Assembly (NCBI RefSeq): GCF_016595245.1
Contig: NZ_JAENHM010000058.1
Coordinates: forward strand, 186,001-250,000
From: Azospirillum endophyticum
GTDB taxonomy: Bacteria; Pseudomonadota; Alphaproteobacteria; Azospirillales; Azospirillaceae
Length of the DNA stretch: 64,000 bases
Reading direction: 5' to 3'
Shown: positions 55,155-63,690 of the stretch, in pieces
Layout: each line of letters starts with the position of its first letter
Position numbering within the stretch: the first letter of the stretch is position 1
Notes under the pieces: generated by a model
The model's input: the letters and a program-made list of their open reading frames with translations, nothing else
What the model was told of the DNA's origin: nothing
Database searches by the model: none
Translations under genes and position numbers: made by a program

Positions 55155-56987
55155 TCATTTGCGCAGGAAAGGCGGCCTGATCGGCTTGGTGGCCAGCCAG
55201 CTCAGCGCCTCCTGCACTTCCGGCGAGACCGCCGTCGGCCGCGGCGGCAGGGGCGCCTTCCCCTCGCCGCGGACCGGGTCGGCCGCCCATTTCAGGACCG
55301 CCTCTCGCTTGGCCGGCGACAGGTCGCGCACGACCGGCATGTAGTTCGGATCCTCGACCGGCAGCGACATGGCGGTCTGCAGCGAATAGAGATGCTTGCG
55401 GACACTGTCATAGTCGGCCATGTCCAGCACCGGCAGCATCACCGGGTAGAGGTTGGCGTACTGGAACAGGATCGGCTCGATGTCCTGCTCCCAGATCGGC
55501 GCTTCGGGCACCGCATAAGGGCTCCACAGCAGGACGCTGATGAAGTCGTAGGCATCGTAGTAGGACAGCGGCGTGGCGTCGGCGAAGGCCGGCCGGACGC
55601 CGTAGACCTGGCCGTCGATGTCGTCGGCCTTGCGCGGCTCGCCGGGGTCGCCGCCGGTCAGCACCAGCTCCGCCCTGCCGTTCGCATCGGTGGTCAGCGT
55701 GCCGGGAAAGGTCAGCGCGTTCTCCGGCACCCCGACCGCCGGCGAGCCGCCATAGCCCGACAGCCCGGTCGGGTCGAGCGCCACCGCGATCTGCGCCCCC
55801 ACCAGCGGCTTGCCGAACTTCGTCGCCCACAGCGTGACCGGCGCCTCGTCGCCGGGGCTCATGCGGAAGACGAACTCGTCGGCCTTCACCACCCGGCCGT
55901 CGGGGGATTCCTGACCGAGGATCGTCTTCAGGGCGGGCGAATAGACCGCCAGCGGGCTGGAGCCGACGGCGGCGAGCTGGTCGTCGGTCAGCGCGACGTC
56001 GACGATGCCGGCCGTGGTCTCGTACCACGCATTGCCCGGCGTCACGTCCGCCAGCTTGACGAAGCTCTGGGCATCGCCGAAATAGCCGACCTGCAGTGGC
56101 GCATCGACCATCGCGCCGCGCCATTCCTTGAACGGAATGGAATTGCCGAGGTCGATGCTCAGCCGTTTGGCCGCGTCGTCGACCGCGGCGCTGGCGTAAG
56201 AGAAGGGCACCGGGCCGCCGGCATTGCCGTCGCTGATCACCGGCTGGATGCGGCGGCCGAGCGCGAAGAAGCGCGGCTCGTCCTTGCGGGCGACGCCGAT
56301 GCTGCCGGTCAGCACGCCGGTGGTGAAGTCCGGCGGGTTGGGAAGGTAGCGGATGTTGTCCGGCGGGTTGACGCCGTAGCCGGCGTTGTAGCCGGTGACG
56401 TTGAACTTGATCGACAGCAGCCCGTCGGCCGCCGCCTCCTTCAGCACGGTCAGGAAGGCGGAGGCGGAGACGTCGCCCCACGCCAGCTCCCGCAGAACCG
56501 ACTGGAAGCTGGCGCCGAAATAGGCCGGCGGATGCGGCGGGTGCTCGAAGCTCTTGCCGGGCGACCAGTTGCGCGCCCACAGGTCGGTGAAGGATGCGAC
56601 GTCGAAATCGCCGCGCAGCAGCTCCACCCCGTCCGTCCCGGTCAGCCGCACCAGCAGGCCCCAGATCGCCGAGACCATCTGCTGGTCGGTATCGAGGTCG
56701 ACCATCTTGGCCGGCGGGCGATCGTTGGCGTCGGTCACCGCCATGCCGATCACCGGATCACCCGAGACCGGCCGGCCGTCCGCCGTCACCGCCCCGGTGA
56801 CCCGGCAGTCCGTCAGCCGCCACACCCCGGTCCCGTAGGGATTCCAGTAACCGATCTTCCAGCTGGCGTAATCCTCCGCCGTGTAGCGCTTGTCTTCCTT
56901 GTACGCGTAGTCGTGGTTGTTCACCGTCGAGACGTCGGCGATGAATTTGCCCGTAAAGGCCAGCCGAGGCCCGGTCAGATAGGACAT
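55155..56987 (-). CDS. VioB N-terminal-half-like protein
   Basis: A 610-residue protein without signal peptide. It opens MSYLTGPRLAFTGKFIADVSTVNN, like the VioB opening in which a short strand (FPRIHFRGW) precedes an Asn-rich turn, and contains YWNPYGTGVWRLTDCRV with DPVIGMAVTDAND. The end has QYANLYPVMLPVLD and DPNYMPVVRDLSPAKREAVLKW, matching the linker of VioB that leads into its ferritin-like part (YYELVYPF, SYYMPSTRELS). I recognise this by motif order, not by alignment. The start at 56987 has GGAGGAG eight bases before. First gene of the operon, divergent from eboD. Confidence 0.75.
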   Translation of the reverse strand: MSYLTGPRLAFTGKFIADVSTVNNHDYAYKEDKRYTAEDYASWKIGYWNPYGTGVWRLTDCRVTGAVTADGRPVSGDPVIGMAVTDANDRPPAKMVDLDTDQQMVSAIWGLLVRLTGTDGVELLRGDFDVASFTDLWARNWSPGKSFEHPPHPPAYFGASFQSVLRELAWGDVSASAFLTVLKEAAADGLLSIKFNVTGYNAGYGVNPPDNIRYLPNPPDFTTGVLTGSIGVARKDEPRFFALGRRIQPVISDGNAGGPVPFSYASAAVDDAAKRLSIDLGNSIPFKEWRGAMVDAPLQVGYFGDAQSFVKLADVTPGNAWYETTAGIVDVALTDDQLAAVGSSPLAVYSPALKTILGQESPDGRVVKADEFVFRMSPGDEAPVTLWATKFGKPLVGAQIAVALDPTGLSGYGGSPAVGVPENALTFPGTLTTDANGRAELVLTGGDPGEPRKADDIDGQVYGVRPAFADATPLSYYDAYDFISVLLWSPYAVPEAPIWEQDIEPILFQYANLYPVMLPVLDMADYDSVRKHLYSLQTAMSLPVEDPNYMPVVRDLSPAKREAVLKWAADPVRGEGKAPLPPRPTAVSPEVQEALSWLATKPIRPPFLRK

Positions 56988-57314
56988 GCGGACGCTCCTC
57001 CATGCCGGCGCGCAAGAGCGCGGCGTATGAATCAATTCGTTTCAGTCATTACAGGATGAAAACAGAGTATACGTGCTTGTTCGCTGCCGCATTGTTCATG
57101 CTGCATACGCAGATATTCAGTCTTCCATTGCCCTACGGCTGCACTCTTACTGCTGCCGCGCAGGCAATAGTCTGTATCAAAGACAATATGATTTGAACAG
57201 ATTTATTGCGACCGCCAGGATGCACCGCTAGAGTCCATCGTCCCATAAGGCGCATTTCCCGTCAGAATATCGCGGAAATGGAATGGCAACACCATCCACG
57301 GCAAGGCGGAGCAT
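56988..57314. other. AT-rich divergent promoter region of the VioB-like operon and eboD
   Basis: 327 bases between divergent operons, clearly AT-richer than the genome around it (57020-57200). It should hold promoters for both directions. A 46-codon plus-strand frame (57056-57196) with a hydrophobic N-terminus is present but has no Shine-Dalgarno sequence and unbiased codons. No hairpin or recognised box was seen. Confidence 0.55.
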
Positions 57315-58544
57315 ATGCAGATGCCCATTCCGACCACGCCCCCGGCGGATGCCGGGAGCAGGCCCGACAGCGGGCAAATCCACCGCCAGCGCTTCACCGT
57401 CGCCTTCGACTATGCCGTCGCCTTCACCCGCGACGCCTTCGATCCCGCCAACGGCGCCCTCGCCTCGGTGATGGAAGGCCCCGCGATGGGGGACGGCGCG
57501 CCGCGTCCGCGCTGCGTCGCCTTCGTCGACCTGGGCGTGCTGTCGGGCCATCCGGAACTCCCTGCCGCCATCTCCGCCCATTTCGCCGGGCGCGACGATC
57601 TGCCGCCCCTGGTGCGCGCGCCCGTCGTCCTGCCGGGGGGCGAGGCGGTGAAGAACGATCCGGCGCTGATCGGGCAGATGCACGACGTCATCCTGGGCGC
57701 CGGCATCGACCGCCACTCCTACGTGGTGGCGGTCGGCGGCGGCGCCTTCCTCGACGCGGTCGGGCTCGCCGCCTCCACCGCCCATCGCGGGGTGCGGCTG
57801 GTGCGGGTGCCGACCACGGTGCTGGCCCAGAATGATTCGGGCGTCGGGGTGAAGAGCGCGATCAACCGCAACGGCGCCAAGAACCAGATCGGCACCTTCG
57901 CCCCACCCTGGGCCGTGGTGAACGACTCGGCCTTCCTCGACACGCTGCCGCCACGCGACCGGCTGGCCGGCATGGCGGAAGCGGTCAAGGTGGCGCTGAT
58001 CCGCGACGGCGCCTTCTTCGACTGGCTGGAGCGCTCCGCCGACGCGCTCGCCCTGTTCGAGATCCCGGCGGTGGAGCATCTGATCCGCCGCTGCGCCGAG
58101 CTGCACATGCGTCAGATCGCCGAAGGCGGCGACCCGTTCGAGCAGGGCAGCGCCCGTCCGCTCGATTTCGGCCACTGGTCGGCCCACAAGCTGGAGACGC
58201 TGACCCGCAACCACCTGCGCCACGGCGAGGCGGTGGCGATCGGCGTCGCGCTCGACACCCGCTATTCGGTGCTGGCCGGCCTGCTGCCGGAGGGCGAGGA
58301 TCTGCGCGTCGCCGTGCTGCTGGAGCATCTGGGATTCCGCCTGTGGCATCCGGCCCTGGCGCGCCGGGGCGAGGACGGCCGGCCGCTGGTGCTGGCCGGG
58401 CTGGAAGAGTTCCGCGAGCATCTCGGCGGCCGGCTGACCATCACCCTGCTGGCCGGCATCGGCCACGGCGTGGAGGTGAACGAGATGGACCCGGCATTGG
58501 TCGAACGCGCCATCGGCTGGCTCGCCCTGCGGGAGCAGGGCTGA
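57315..58544 (+). CDS. eboD: EboD: dehydroquinate synthase-like sugar-phosphate cyclase
   Basis: A 409-residue member of the 3-dehydroquinate/epi-valiolone synthase superfamily. The NAD-binding VVAVGGGAFLDAVG and the metal site are intact: Glu in MAEAVKVALI, His in FGHWSAHKLE and His in RHGEAVAIG. KNQIGTF is the Lys/Asn substrate loop. It differs from AroB in its long N-terminus and matches EboD of cyanobacteria and algal plastids. The product is unknown. Shine-Dalgarno GGAG lies just before the ATG at 57315. First gene of the second ebo block. Confidence 0.88.
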   Translation: MQMPIPTTPPADAGSRPDSGQIHRQRFTVAFDYAVAFTRDAFDPANGALASVMEGPAMGDGAPRPRCVAFVDLGVLSGHPELPAAISAHFAGRDDLPPLVRAPVVLPGGEAVKNDPALIGQMHDVILGAGIDRHSYVVAVGGGAFLDAVGLAASTAHRGVRLVRVPTTVLAQNDSGVGVKSAINRNGAKNQIGTFAPPWAVVNDSAFLDTLPPRDRLAGMAEAVKVALIRDGAFFDWLERSADALALFEIPAVEHLIRRCAELHMRQIAEGGDPFEQGSARPLDFGHWSAHKLETLTRNHLRHGEAVAIGVALDTRYSVLAGLLPEGEDLRVAVLLEHLGFRLWHPALARRGEDGRPLVLAGLEEFREHLGGRLTITLLAGIGHGVEVNEMDPALVERAIGWLALREQG

Positions 58545-58560
58545 TGCGGGAGCGGAACCG

Positions 58561-59766
58561 ATGAGGTTGCCCGGCGGGCGCGGGACGCTCGGCTACTGCC
58601 TGAACGTCCATCCGACCCAGACCCTGGCGGAGGTGCGCGCCGCCCTGCTGGGACCGGTGCGGACGATCAAGCGCCGGCTCTGCCCGGACGCTCCCTTCGC
58701 CGTCGGCCTGCGCCTGTCGGCGGAGGCGGCAGCCCGGCCGGAGGCGGCGGCACAGCTGGCCGCGCTCTTCCGCGACGAAGGCTTTGCCGCCTACACCATG
58801 AACGGCTTCCCCTACGGCCCCTTCCATGGCGTGCCGGTGAAGGAGGCGGTCTACGAACCGGACTGGACCACGCCGGAGCGGCTGGCTTATACGCTGGATC
58901 TCGCGGCCATCATGGCGGCCCTGGTGCCGGCTTGGGAGAAGACGGGGGCAGAGGCTAGGGGAGCGGTGGCGACGATCAGCACCGTGCCCGGCGGCTTCGC
59001 CCCGCGGACGCGCGGGCGGGAGGCCGCGGTGGCCGACGGGCTGCTGCGCGCCGCCGCCGGGCTGGTCCGGCTGGAGCGGGAGACCGGCCGCCGCGTCGCC
59101 CTGGCGCTCGAGCCGGAACCCTTCTGCCTGCTGGAGACCACAGCCGACGCCGTCGCCTTCTTCGGCAGCCACCTGTTCACCCCGGCGGCGGCCCGGCGGC
59201 TGGCGGCGCTGACCGGGCTCGGCGCCGGCGAGGCTGCGGATGCCCTGCCCCGCCATCTCGGCCTCTGCCTCGACGCCTGCCACATGGCGGTGATGTTCGA
59301 GGAGCCGGAGGCGACCCTCGCCGCGCTGGCCGCGGCCGGCATCCCGATCCACAAGATGCAGGTCAGCGCCGCCCTGCGCATTCCGCGGCTGGACGCCGAT
59401 GCGCGGCGGCGGGCGGCGGCCTTCCAGGACGGCGTCTATCTGCACCAGACGATGGCGCGCGGCACCGACGGCGCGGTGCTGCCTTCGCTCGACCTGCCGC
59501 AGGCGCTGGCGCGCGGCGCGGCCGCGGACGGTGAGGAATGGCGCATCCACGTCCATGTCCCGCTCTTCGCCGATCCGGCGGCGCCGCTGGCTTCCACCGC
59601 CGATTCGCTGGAGCGGCTGCTGTTCCTCCATCGCAACCGGCCCTTCACCCCCCATCTGGAGGTGGAGACCTACACCTGGTCGGTCCTGCCGCGGGAGATG
59701 GGCGGCATCGACGTCACCGAGGGTATCGAAAAGGAATTGCGATGGGTGCTTCAACGGCTTGGCTGA
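58561..59766 (+). CDS. eboE: EboE: metabolite traffic protein, TIM-barrel
   Basis: A 401-residue protein with a xylose-isomerase-like barrel. GTLGYCLNVHPTQTLAEVRAAL at the N-terminus and VALALEPEPFCLLET, LGLCLDACHMAVMFEEPE and KMQVSAAL carry the Glu/Asp/His metal-ligand pattern of that fold. The N-terminal CLNVHP is the EboE signature. Function: part of the ebo system, biochemical step unknown. The start lies 16 bp after eboD, and the end overlaps eboC by 25 bp. Confidence 0.88.
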   Translation: MRLPGGRGTLGYCLNVHPTQTLAEVRAALLGPVRTIKRRLCPDAPFAVGLRLSAEAAARPEAAAQLAALFRDEGFAAYTMNGFPYGPFHGVPVKEAVYEPDWTTPERLAYTLDLAAIMAALVPAWEKTGAEARGAVATISTVPGGFAPRTRGREAAVADGLLRAAAGLVRLERETGRRVALALEPEPFCLLETTADAVAFFGSHLFTPAAARRLAALTGLGAGEAADALPRHLGLCLDACHMAVMFEEPEATLAALAAAGIPIHKMQVSAALRIPRLDADARRRAAAFQDGVYLHQTMARGTDGAVLPSLDLPQALARGAAADGEEWRIHVHVPLFADPAAPLASTADSLERLLFLHRNRPFTPHLEVETYTWSVLPREMGGIDVTEGIEKELRWVLQRLG

Positions 59767-60641
59767 TCCGGCCGCGGGCCGCGCTGGTGCTGGGACGCGT
59801 GTCCAACCTGCCGACAATGGTCAGCGACGCGCTGGCCGGGCTCACGCTGACCGGGGTCGGCATGTCGGGCGGGCCGCTGCTGGGGCCGCTGCTGGAAACG
59901 TCGGTGGCGCTGGCTCTGTTCTATGTCGGCGGCATGTATCTGAACGATGCCTTCGACGCCGCCGTCGATGCGCGGGAACGACCGGGCCGGCCGATTCCGA
60001 GCGGCGACGCCTCCCGCATCGCCGTGTTCGTCGCCGGCTTCGCGCTGCTGGCGCTGGGGGTGGCGCTGGCGGCGCGCAGCGGCCCGGCCGGTGCGATGAA
60101 CGGCGCGGCGCTGGGGGCGGCGATCCTGCTCTACGACGTGGTCCACAAGCGGACGGCGCTGGCCCCGGCGATCATGGGCGCCTGCCGCTTCTTCGCCTAT
60201 TCCACCGCAGCCGCGATGGCCGGCGCCCCGGCCGGGCTGGCGCTGGTGCTCGGGGCCGGCGGGCTGTTCGCCCATGTCGTCGGGCTGACCTATGCAGCCA
60301 AGCAGGAGGCCTACGACCGGCTGGAGCGCGCCTGGCCGCTGGCGGTGCTCGCCCTGCCGCTGCTCGGCACGCTGGCCGCCACCTTGTGGCTGCGCGGCGG
60401 CGACTTGGCCGGGCTCGTGCTGTGGCTGGTCTTGCTGGGCGCGGTGGCGGTGGCGCTATTCCGCCTGTTCCGCCGCTCGCCGGGCGACGTGCCGAAGGCG
60501 GTCGGACTGCTGATCGCCGCCATCGCGCTGTACGACGCGGTGCTGGTCGCCGCGGCCGGCGCCACCGGCTGGGCGGTGCTGCTGGCCGCCCTGTGCTTCC
60601 CGGCGACGCTCGCCCTGCAACGGGTCGTGCCGGGGACGTAA
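59742..60641 (+). CDS. eboC: EboC: UbiA-like prenyltransferase
   Basis: A 299-residue inner-membrane protein with about eight to nine helices. The first aspartate motif NDAFDAAVDARERPGRPIPSG (about residues 67-87) is complete; the second Asp-rich motif reads YAAKQEAYDRLE, as in other EboC proteins. It should transfer a prenyl or related group to an aromatic acceptor. AAGGA seven bases before the ATG at 59742 fixes the start inside eboE. Last gene of the island; two hairpins follow. Confidence 0.88.
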   Translation: MGASTAWLIRPRAALVLGRVSNLPTMVSDALAGLTLTGVGMSGGPLLGPLLETSVALALFYVGGMYLNDAFDAAVDARERPGRPIPSGDASRIAVFVAGFALLALGVALAARSGPAGAMNGAALGAAILLYDVVHKRTALAPAIMGACRFFAYSTAAAMAGAPAGLALVLGAGGLFAHVVGLTYAAKQEAYDRLERAWPLAVLALPLLGTLAATLWLRGGDLAGLVLWLVLLGAVAVALFRLFRRSPGDVPKAVGLLIAAIALYDAVLVAAAGATGWAVLLAALCFPATLALQRVVPGT

Positions 60642-60673
60642 TCAGCCCATCGGCGCGGCCGCAATGGGAAATT

Positions 60674-60722
60674 CCTGCCGTTCGATGCGGAACGGCAGGG
60701 CCAAAGCTGCCGCCCGGCAGCT
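60674..60722 (+). terminator. Tandem hairpins at the end of the ebo island
   Basis: CCTGCCGTTC (60674-60683) with GAACGGCAGG (60690-60699), then AGCTGCC with GGCAGCT (60705-60711 and 60716-60722). Neither has a U-run, but two adjacent stable stems are a likely transcript end for eboC. Confidence 0.6.
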
Positions 60723-60831
60723 CTTCCCCACCTGTAAAGCCTTTATTCACCAACGGAACGCTTCTGGCCCGCATCCTGCAAACGTCTCGATCGCGTTCCT
60801 TGACGGGAATGCGGAACGAGAGGAGCGCGTC

Positions 60832-61551
60832 ATGGTCGGCCTGTCCAGTTACTCCGATGTCGGCAGCATGGCCCAAAGCCTGCAGCAGTCGATCGATGCC
60901 GCGGTCAAGCGCGTGCAGCAGCAGGCGGCGGGCAATGGCGGCGCGACCGGCAAGGTCCAGGAATACGAGCAGAACGTCAACAAGTCGGCGATGAACGCCG
61001 CCCCCTTCGCCACCAGCATCGGCACGCTGGTCAAGGACACCAGCCGGCTGAACGTCTTCAGTTCCCTGGCTTCCAACGACCCGGCCGACTTCTACAAGTT
61101 CAACGTCACCACCTCCGGCGCCGTGACGCTGGGAACGGTCGGCGACGCCGGCGTCCGGCTGCAGCTGATGGACCGCGGCGGCAAGATCATCGCCGACAGC
61201 AACAAGGATGCCGGCGCCAGCTACGACGCCTTCCAGAAGCTGAAATCCGGCCAGATGACGCTGGACAAGGGCGACTACACCCTGCGCGTCGCCCGCGACA
61301 AGGACGTCCCGGTCAAGGATGCCAAGAGTTACGGCGTCCAGCTGCGCATGGGAAACTACAGCAAGGACTACGACACCGTCGCCAAGCAGCCGGCCAAGGG
61401 CGACAACCCCTTCGGCGGCAACACCAAGCTCCAGGGTCTGGCCTCGATCCTCGGAGCCGGCAGCGCCTCGCTCAACCCGGCCTCGATGCTGCTGGGCGGA
61501 TCCGGCGGCAGCTATGGCGGCCGCGGATCGCTGCTGAACGCCATTCTGTAG
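60832..61551 (+). CDS. PPC-domain-like protein, probably secreted
   Basis: A 239-residue protein. Residues about 70-165 (SNDPADFYKFNVTTSGAVTLG, LMDRGGKIIADSN, LDKGDYTLRVARDKD, YGVQLRMGNY) form the beta-sandwich of bacterial pre-peptidase C-terminal (PPC)-like domains, which often serve secreted enzymes. There is no N-terminal signal peptide; the first 60 residues are Gln/Ala-rich helix and the end is Gly/Ser-rich, as in type I-secreted proteins. No peptidase domain is attached. Shine-Dalgarno GAGGAG fixes the start at 60832. Confidence 0.75.
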   Translation: MVGLSSYSDVGSMAQSLQQSIDAAVKRVQQQAAGNGGATGKVQEYEQNVNKSAMNAAPFATSIGTLVKDTSRLNVFSSLASNDPADFYKFNVTTSGAVTLGTVGDAGVRLQLMDRGGKIIADSNKDAGASYDAFQKLKSGQMTLDKGDYTLRVARDKDVPVKDAKSYGVQLRMGNYSKDYDTVAKQPAKGDNPFGGNTKLQGLASILGAGSASLNPASMLLGGSGGSYGGRGSLLNAIL

Positions 61552-61591
61552 ACGCGTCCGCCATAACTCCACCAGTCATGGCGCCGGCCGG

Positions 61592-62275
61592 TCACACCAG
61601 CCGGTCGCGCCCGGTTTCCTTGACCAGCAGGACCGCCTGGGTGCGGCTGCCGACCCCCAGCGCCTTCAGGACGCCGGTGACGTGGGTCTTCACGGTGGAC
61701 AGGTTGAGCCCCAGCCGCTCGCCGATCTCCTGGTTGGACAGGCCCTGGGCCAGCAGGTCCAGCACCTCCAGCTGGCGGCGGGTCAGCCCGTCGAAGATGC
61801 CGGGCGCCCCGCCCCGCGCGGTCGCGCCGGCGGCGGGGGCCGGCGCCCCGGGCATGCCGAGCACCGGCGGCACATAGGACCCACCGGCCATCACCAGCCG
61901 CAGGATGTTCACCACCAGCACGTCGTCGGTCGATTTCGGGATGAAGGCACGGACACCGCGCGACAGCACCGCGCGCATCTCGTCCGGCGACTCGATCATC
62001 GAGAAGATGGCGACCGGAACCGGCGCCACGCGCTTGACCAGCGCTTCGACATCGTCCAGCCCGCCGAGCCCGGGCATGCGCAAATCCATTATGATGAGGT
62101 CGAACGCGGTCCCCTCGTCTCGCACGGCCCCGTCTTGCACAGACGTGTCGAGGATGGCGTTCAACTGGCTGAAGCTGGTGGCGGCCACCACGGTGGCCTG
62201 TTCGTCCAGTTCGCCCACCAGATGGGTCAAGCCGCTGCGGACGATGGAATGATCGTCGGCGATCAGAACCTGCAT
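61592..62275 (-). CDS. LuxR/NarL-type response regulator
   Basis: A 227-residue two-component regulator. The receiver has Asp7/Asp8, phospho-accepting Asp64 (LIIMDLRMPG) and Lys in RAFIPKSTD. The LuxR helix-turn-helix is at about residues 160-220 (LTRRQLEVLDLLAQGLSNQEIGERLGLNLSTVKTHV). The linker is a Pro/Gly/Ala stretch. No kinase is next to it. The start at 62275 (MQVLIADDHS) is the normal N-terminus; the frame before it is noise. Confidence 0.93.
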   Translation of the reverse strand: MQVLIADDHSIVRSGLTHLVGELDEQATVVAATSFSQLNAILDTSVQDGAVRDEGTAFDLIIMDLRMPGLGGLDDVEALVKRVAPVPVAIFSMIESPDEMRAVLSRGVRAFIPKSTDDVLVVNILRLVMAGGSYVPPVLGMPGAPAPAAGATARGGAPGIFDGLTRRQLEVLDLLAQGLSNQEIGERLGLNLSTVKTHVTGVLKALGVGSRTQAVLLVKETGRDRLV

Positions 62276-62373
62276 GTAACGTCTCGGACCCAAGATGCCT
62301 GCGTACCTTACCGTCATACGCTGACGCAACGGTCCGCGCTACCTCCTTCGCACGCCGGGCCGGAAGGGTCACG

Positions 62374-62419
62374 GGCCGTCGCCAAGGGAGAGGCACCTGC
62401 CCCTCCCCCGGCGACGGCC
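62374..62419 (-). terminator. Large hairpin after the OmpA-family gene
   Basis: GGCCGTCGCC (62374-62383) pairs with GGCGACGGCC (62410-62419), and an inner GGGAG/CTCCC stem continues it. It lies 35 bp beyond the stop of the OmpA-type gene on the minus strand. No U-run. Confidence 0.65.
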
Positions 62420-62454
62420 ATCCGGGAGATGCCGGACCGTTCGGCCGATGATCG

Positions 62455-63498
62455 TCAGGAGATCTTGATCATGATCTGGGCGCGGCGGTTCGACGGCTCG
62501 CGCACGTTCGGACCGGTCGGGACCATCAGCTGGTTCTCGCCGACGCCTTCGATCGAGATGATGTTGGCCGGCGTGCCGTGCCTGACCAGCGCTTGGCGCA
62601 CCGCCTCGGCCCGGCGGAGCGAGAGGCGCTGGTTGTAGGACGGCGCGCCGGAGGTGTCGGTGTGGCCGATCACCTGGATGCGGACGGCGCGGGCCCGGCT
62701 GGCGCCGTCCGCGGCATCGGCGATGATCTTGTCGGAATTCGGCGTGATCGCCGACTTGTCCCAGTCGAAGAACACCTGGTACTCGCCCTGCGGCTGGGCG
62801 ACCATCGGCGGAGCGGCCGGGGCGGGCGCGGCGACCGGCGTGGCGCGCGACGGTCCGCCGAAGGTGTAGCGCAGGCCGGCCAGGATGGTGTGGTTGCGGT
62901 ACTCGCCCTTCGAGGTGACCGGACCCAGCTCGAACTCCGGATCGACGGTGGCGAAGTAACGGTAGTCCAACGTCAGCGCCACATTGTCGTTGATCGCATA
63001 GGACGCACCGACGATGCCTTGATAGGCGAAGACCCAGTCGCGGTCGCTGGCGCCGTTCAGCGACTGCTTCACGCCGGCGATACCGGCGCCGGCGCCGATA
63101 TAGGGGGTGATCGGCAGGCCGATGTCGATGTCGTACAGCAGGTTGCCCATGAAGGCGATCGAACTCGTCCTGCCGCCCAGACCGTTCGAGCCGGGGGTGG
63201 CGCTGCTGGTGCTGTCGATGCTGTTGCGCCAACGCCAGGCGGCCTCCAGCTCGGCGCGCAGGCCCATGGCGGTGGCGTAGCCGACCGACAAGTCGCCGAT
63301 GCCGCCGATCTTGAACTCTTCCTTCAAGCCCAGGCCCGGGGCCGGATAGCTGCTGAGGTCGGCATCCTCGGTCCAGTTCACGCCGGCCCCCGCGCCGACG
63401 TAGAAGCCTTCCGTACCGGCGAAGGCGACGGCCGGAGCGGCCAGTGAAGGAATGGCGACGGCCAGTGCCGTGCCCAGCAAAATCCCACGCATCGTCAT
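62455..63498 (-). CDS. OmpA-family outer-membrane protein
   Basis: A 347-residue protein with a Sec signal (ILLGTALAVAIPSLAAPAVAFA). The mature N-terminal part (FYVGAGAGVNW, repeated amphipathic strands, RYFATVD, LAGLRYTFGG at its end) is an eight-stranded OmpA-like beta-barrel with an aromatic end. A Pro/Ala linker leads to the OmpA peptidoglycan-binding domain (YQVFFDWDKSAITPNSDKII, VIGHTDTSG, NQRLSLRRAEAVRQAL, ENQLMVPTGPNVREPSNRRAQIMI) with the Asp and Arg that hold diaminopimelate. The start is the ATG at 63498 (MTMRG). It anchors the outer membrane to the cell wall. Confidence 0.95.
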   Translation of the reverse strand: MTMRGILLGTALAVAIPSLAAPAVAFAGTEGFYVGAGAGVNWTEDADLSSYPAPGLGLKEEFKIGGIGDLSVGYATAMGLRAELEAAWRWRNSIDSTSSATPGSNGLGGRTSSIAFMGNLLYDIDIGLPITPYIGAGAGIAGVKQSLNGASDRDWVFAYQGIVGASYAINDNVALTLDYRYFATVDPEFELGPVTSKGEYRNHTILAGLRYTFGGPSRATPVAAPAPAAPPMVAQPQGEYQVFFDWDKSAITPNSDKIIADAADGASRARAVRIQVIGHTDTSGAPSYNQRLSLRRAEAVRQALVRHGTPANIISIEGVGENQLMVPTGPNVREPSNRRAQIMIKIS

Positions 63499-63690
63499 GT
63501 TCTTGTTCCCATGGTTGACGGCGTTGGCGGATCGGGACATCCCGGCCTGCGGCGGTTTGCGCGCCAGAACGGGCTCCAGCCCCGACAATGGAATCCGCCG
63601 CCACGGCTTCCAATCCCGGGCGCGCAAGCCCATGTATCCTGTTGCAGTTTTGCCTCAGGGACGCCGAAGGCATTTTCTCACACGATAACA

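Noticed and set aside
57056..57196. A 46-codon frame with hydrophobic N-terminus upstream of eboD
   Set aside because: No Shine-Dalgarno sequence and no GC3 codon bias. It is probably chance in AT-rich promoter DNA.
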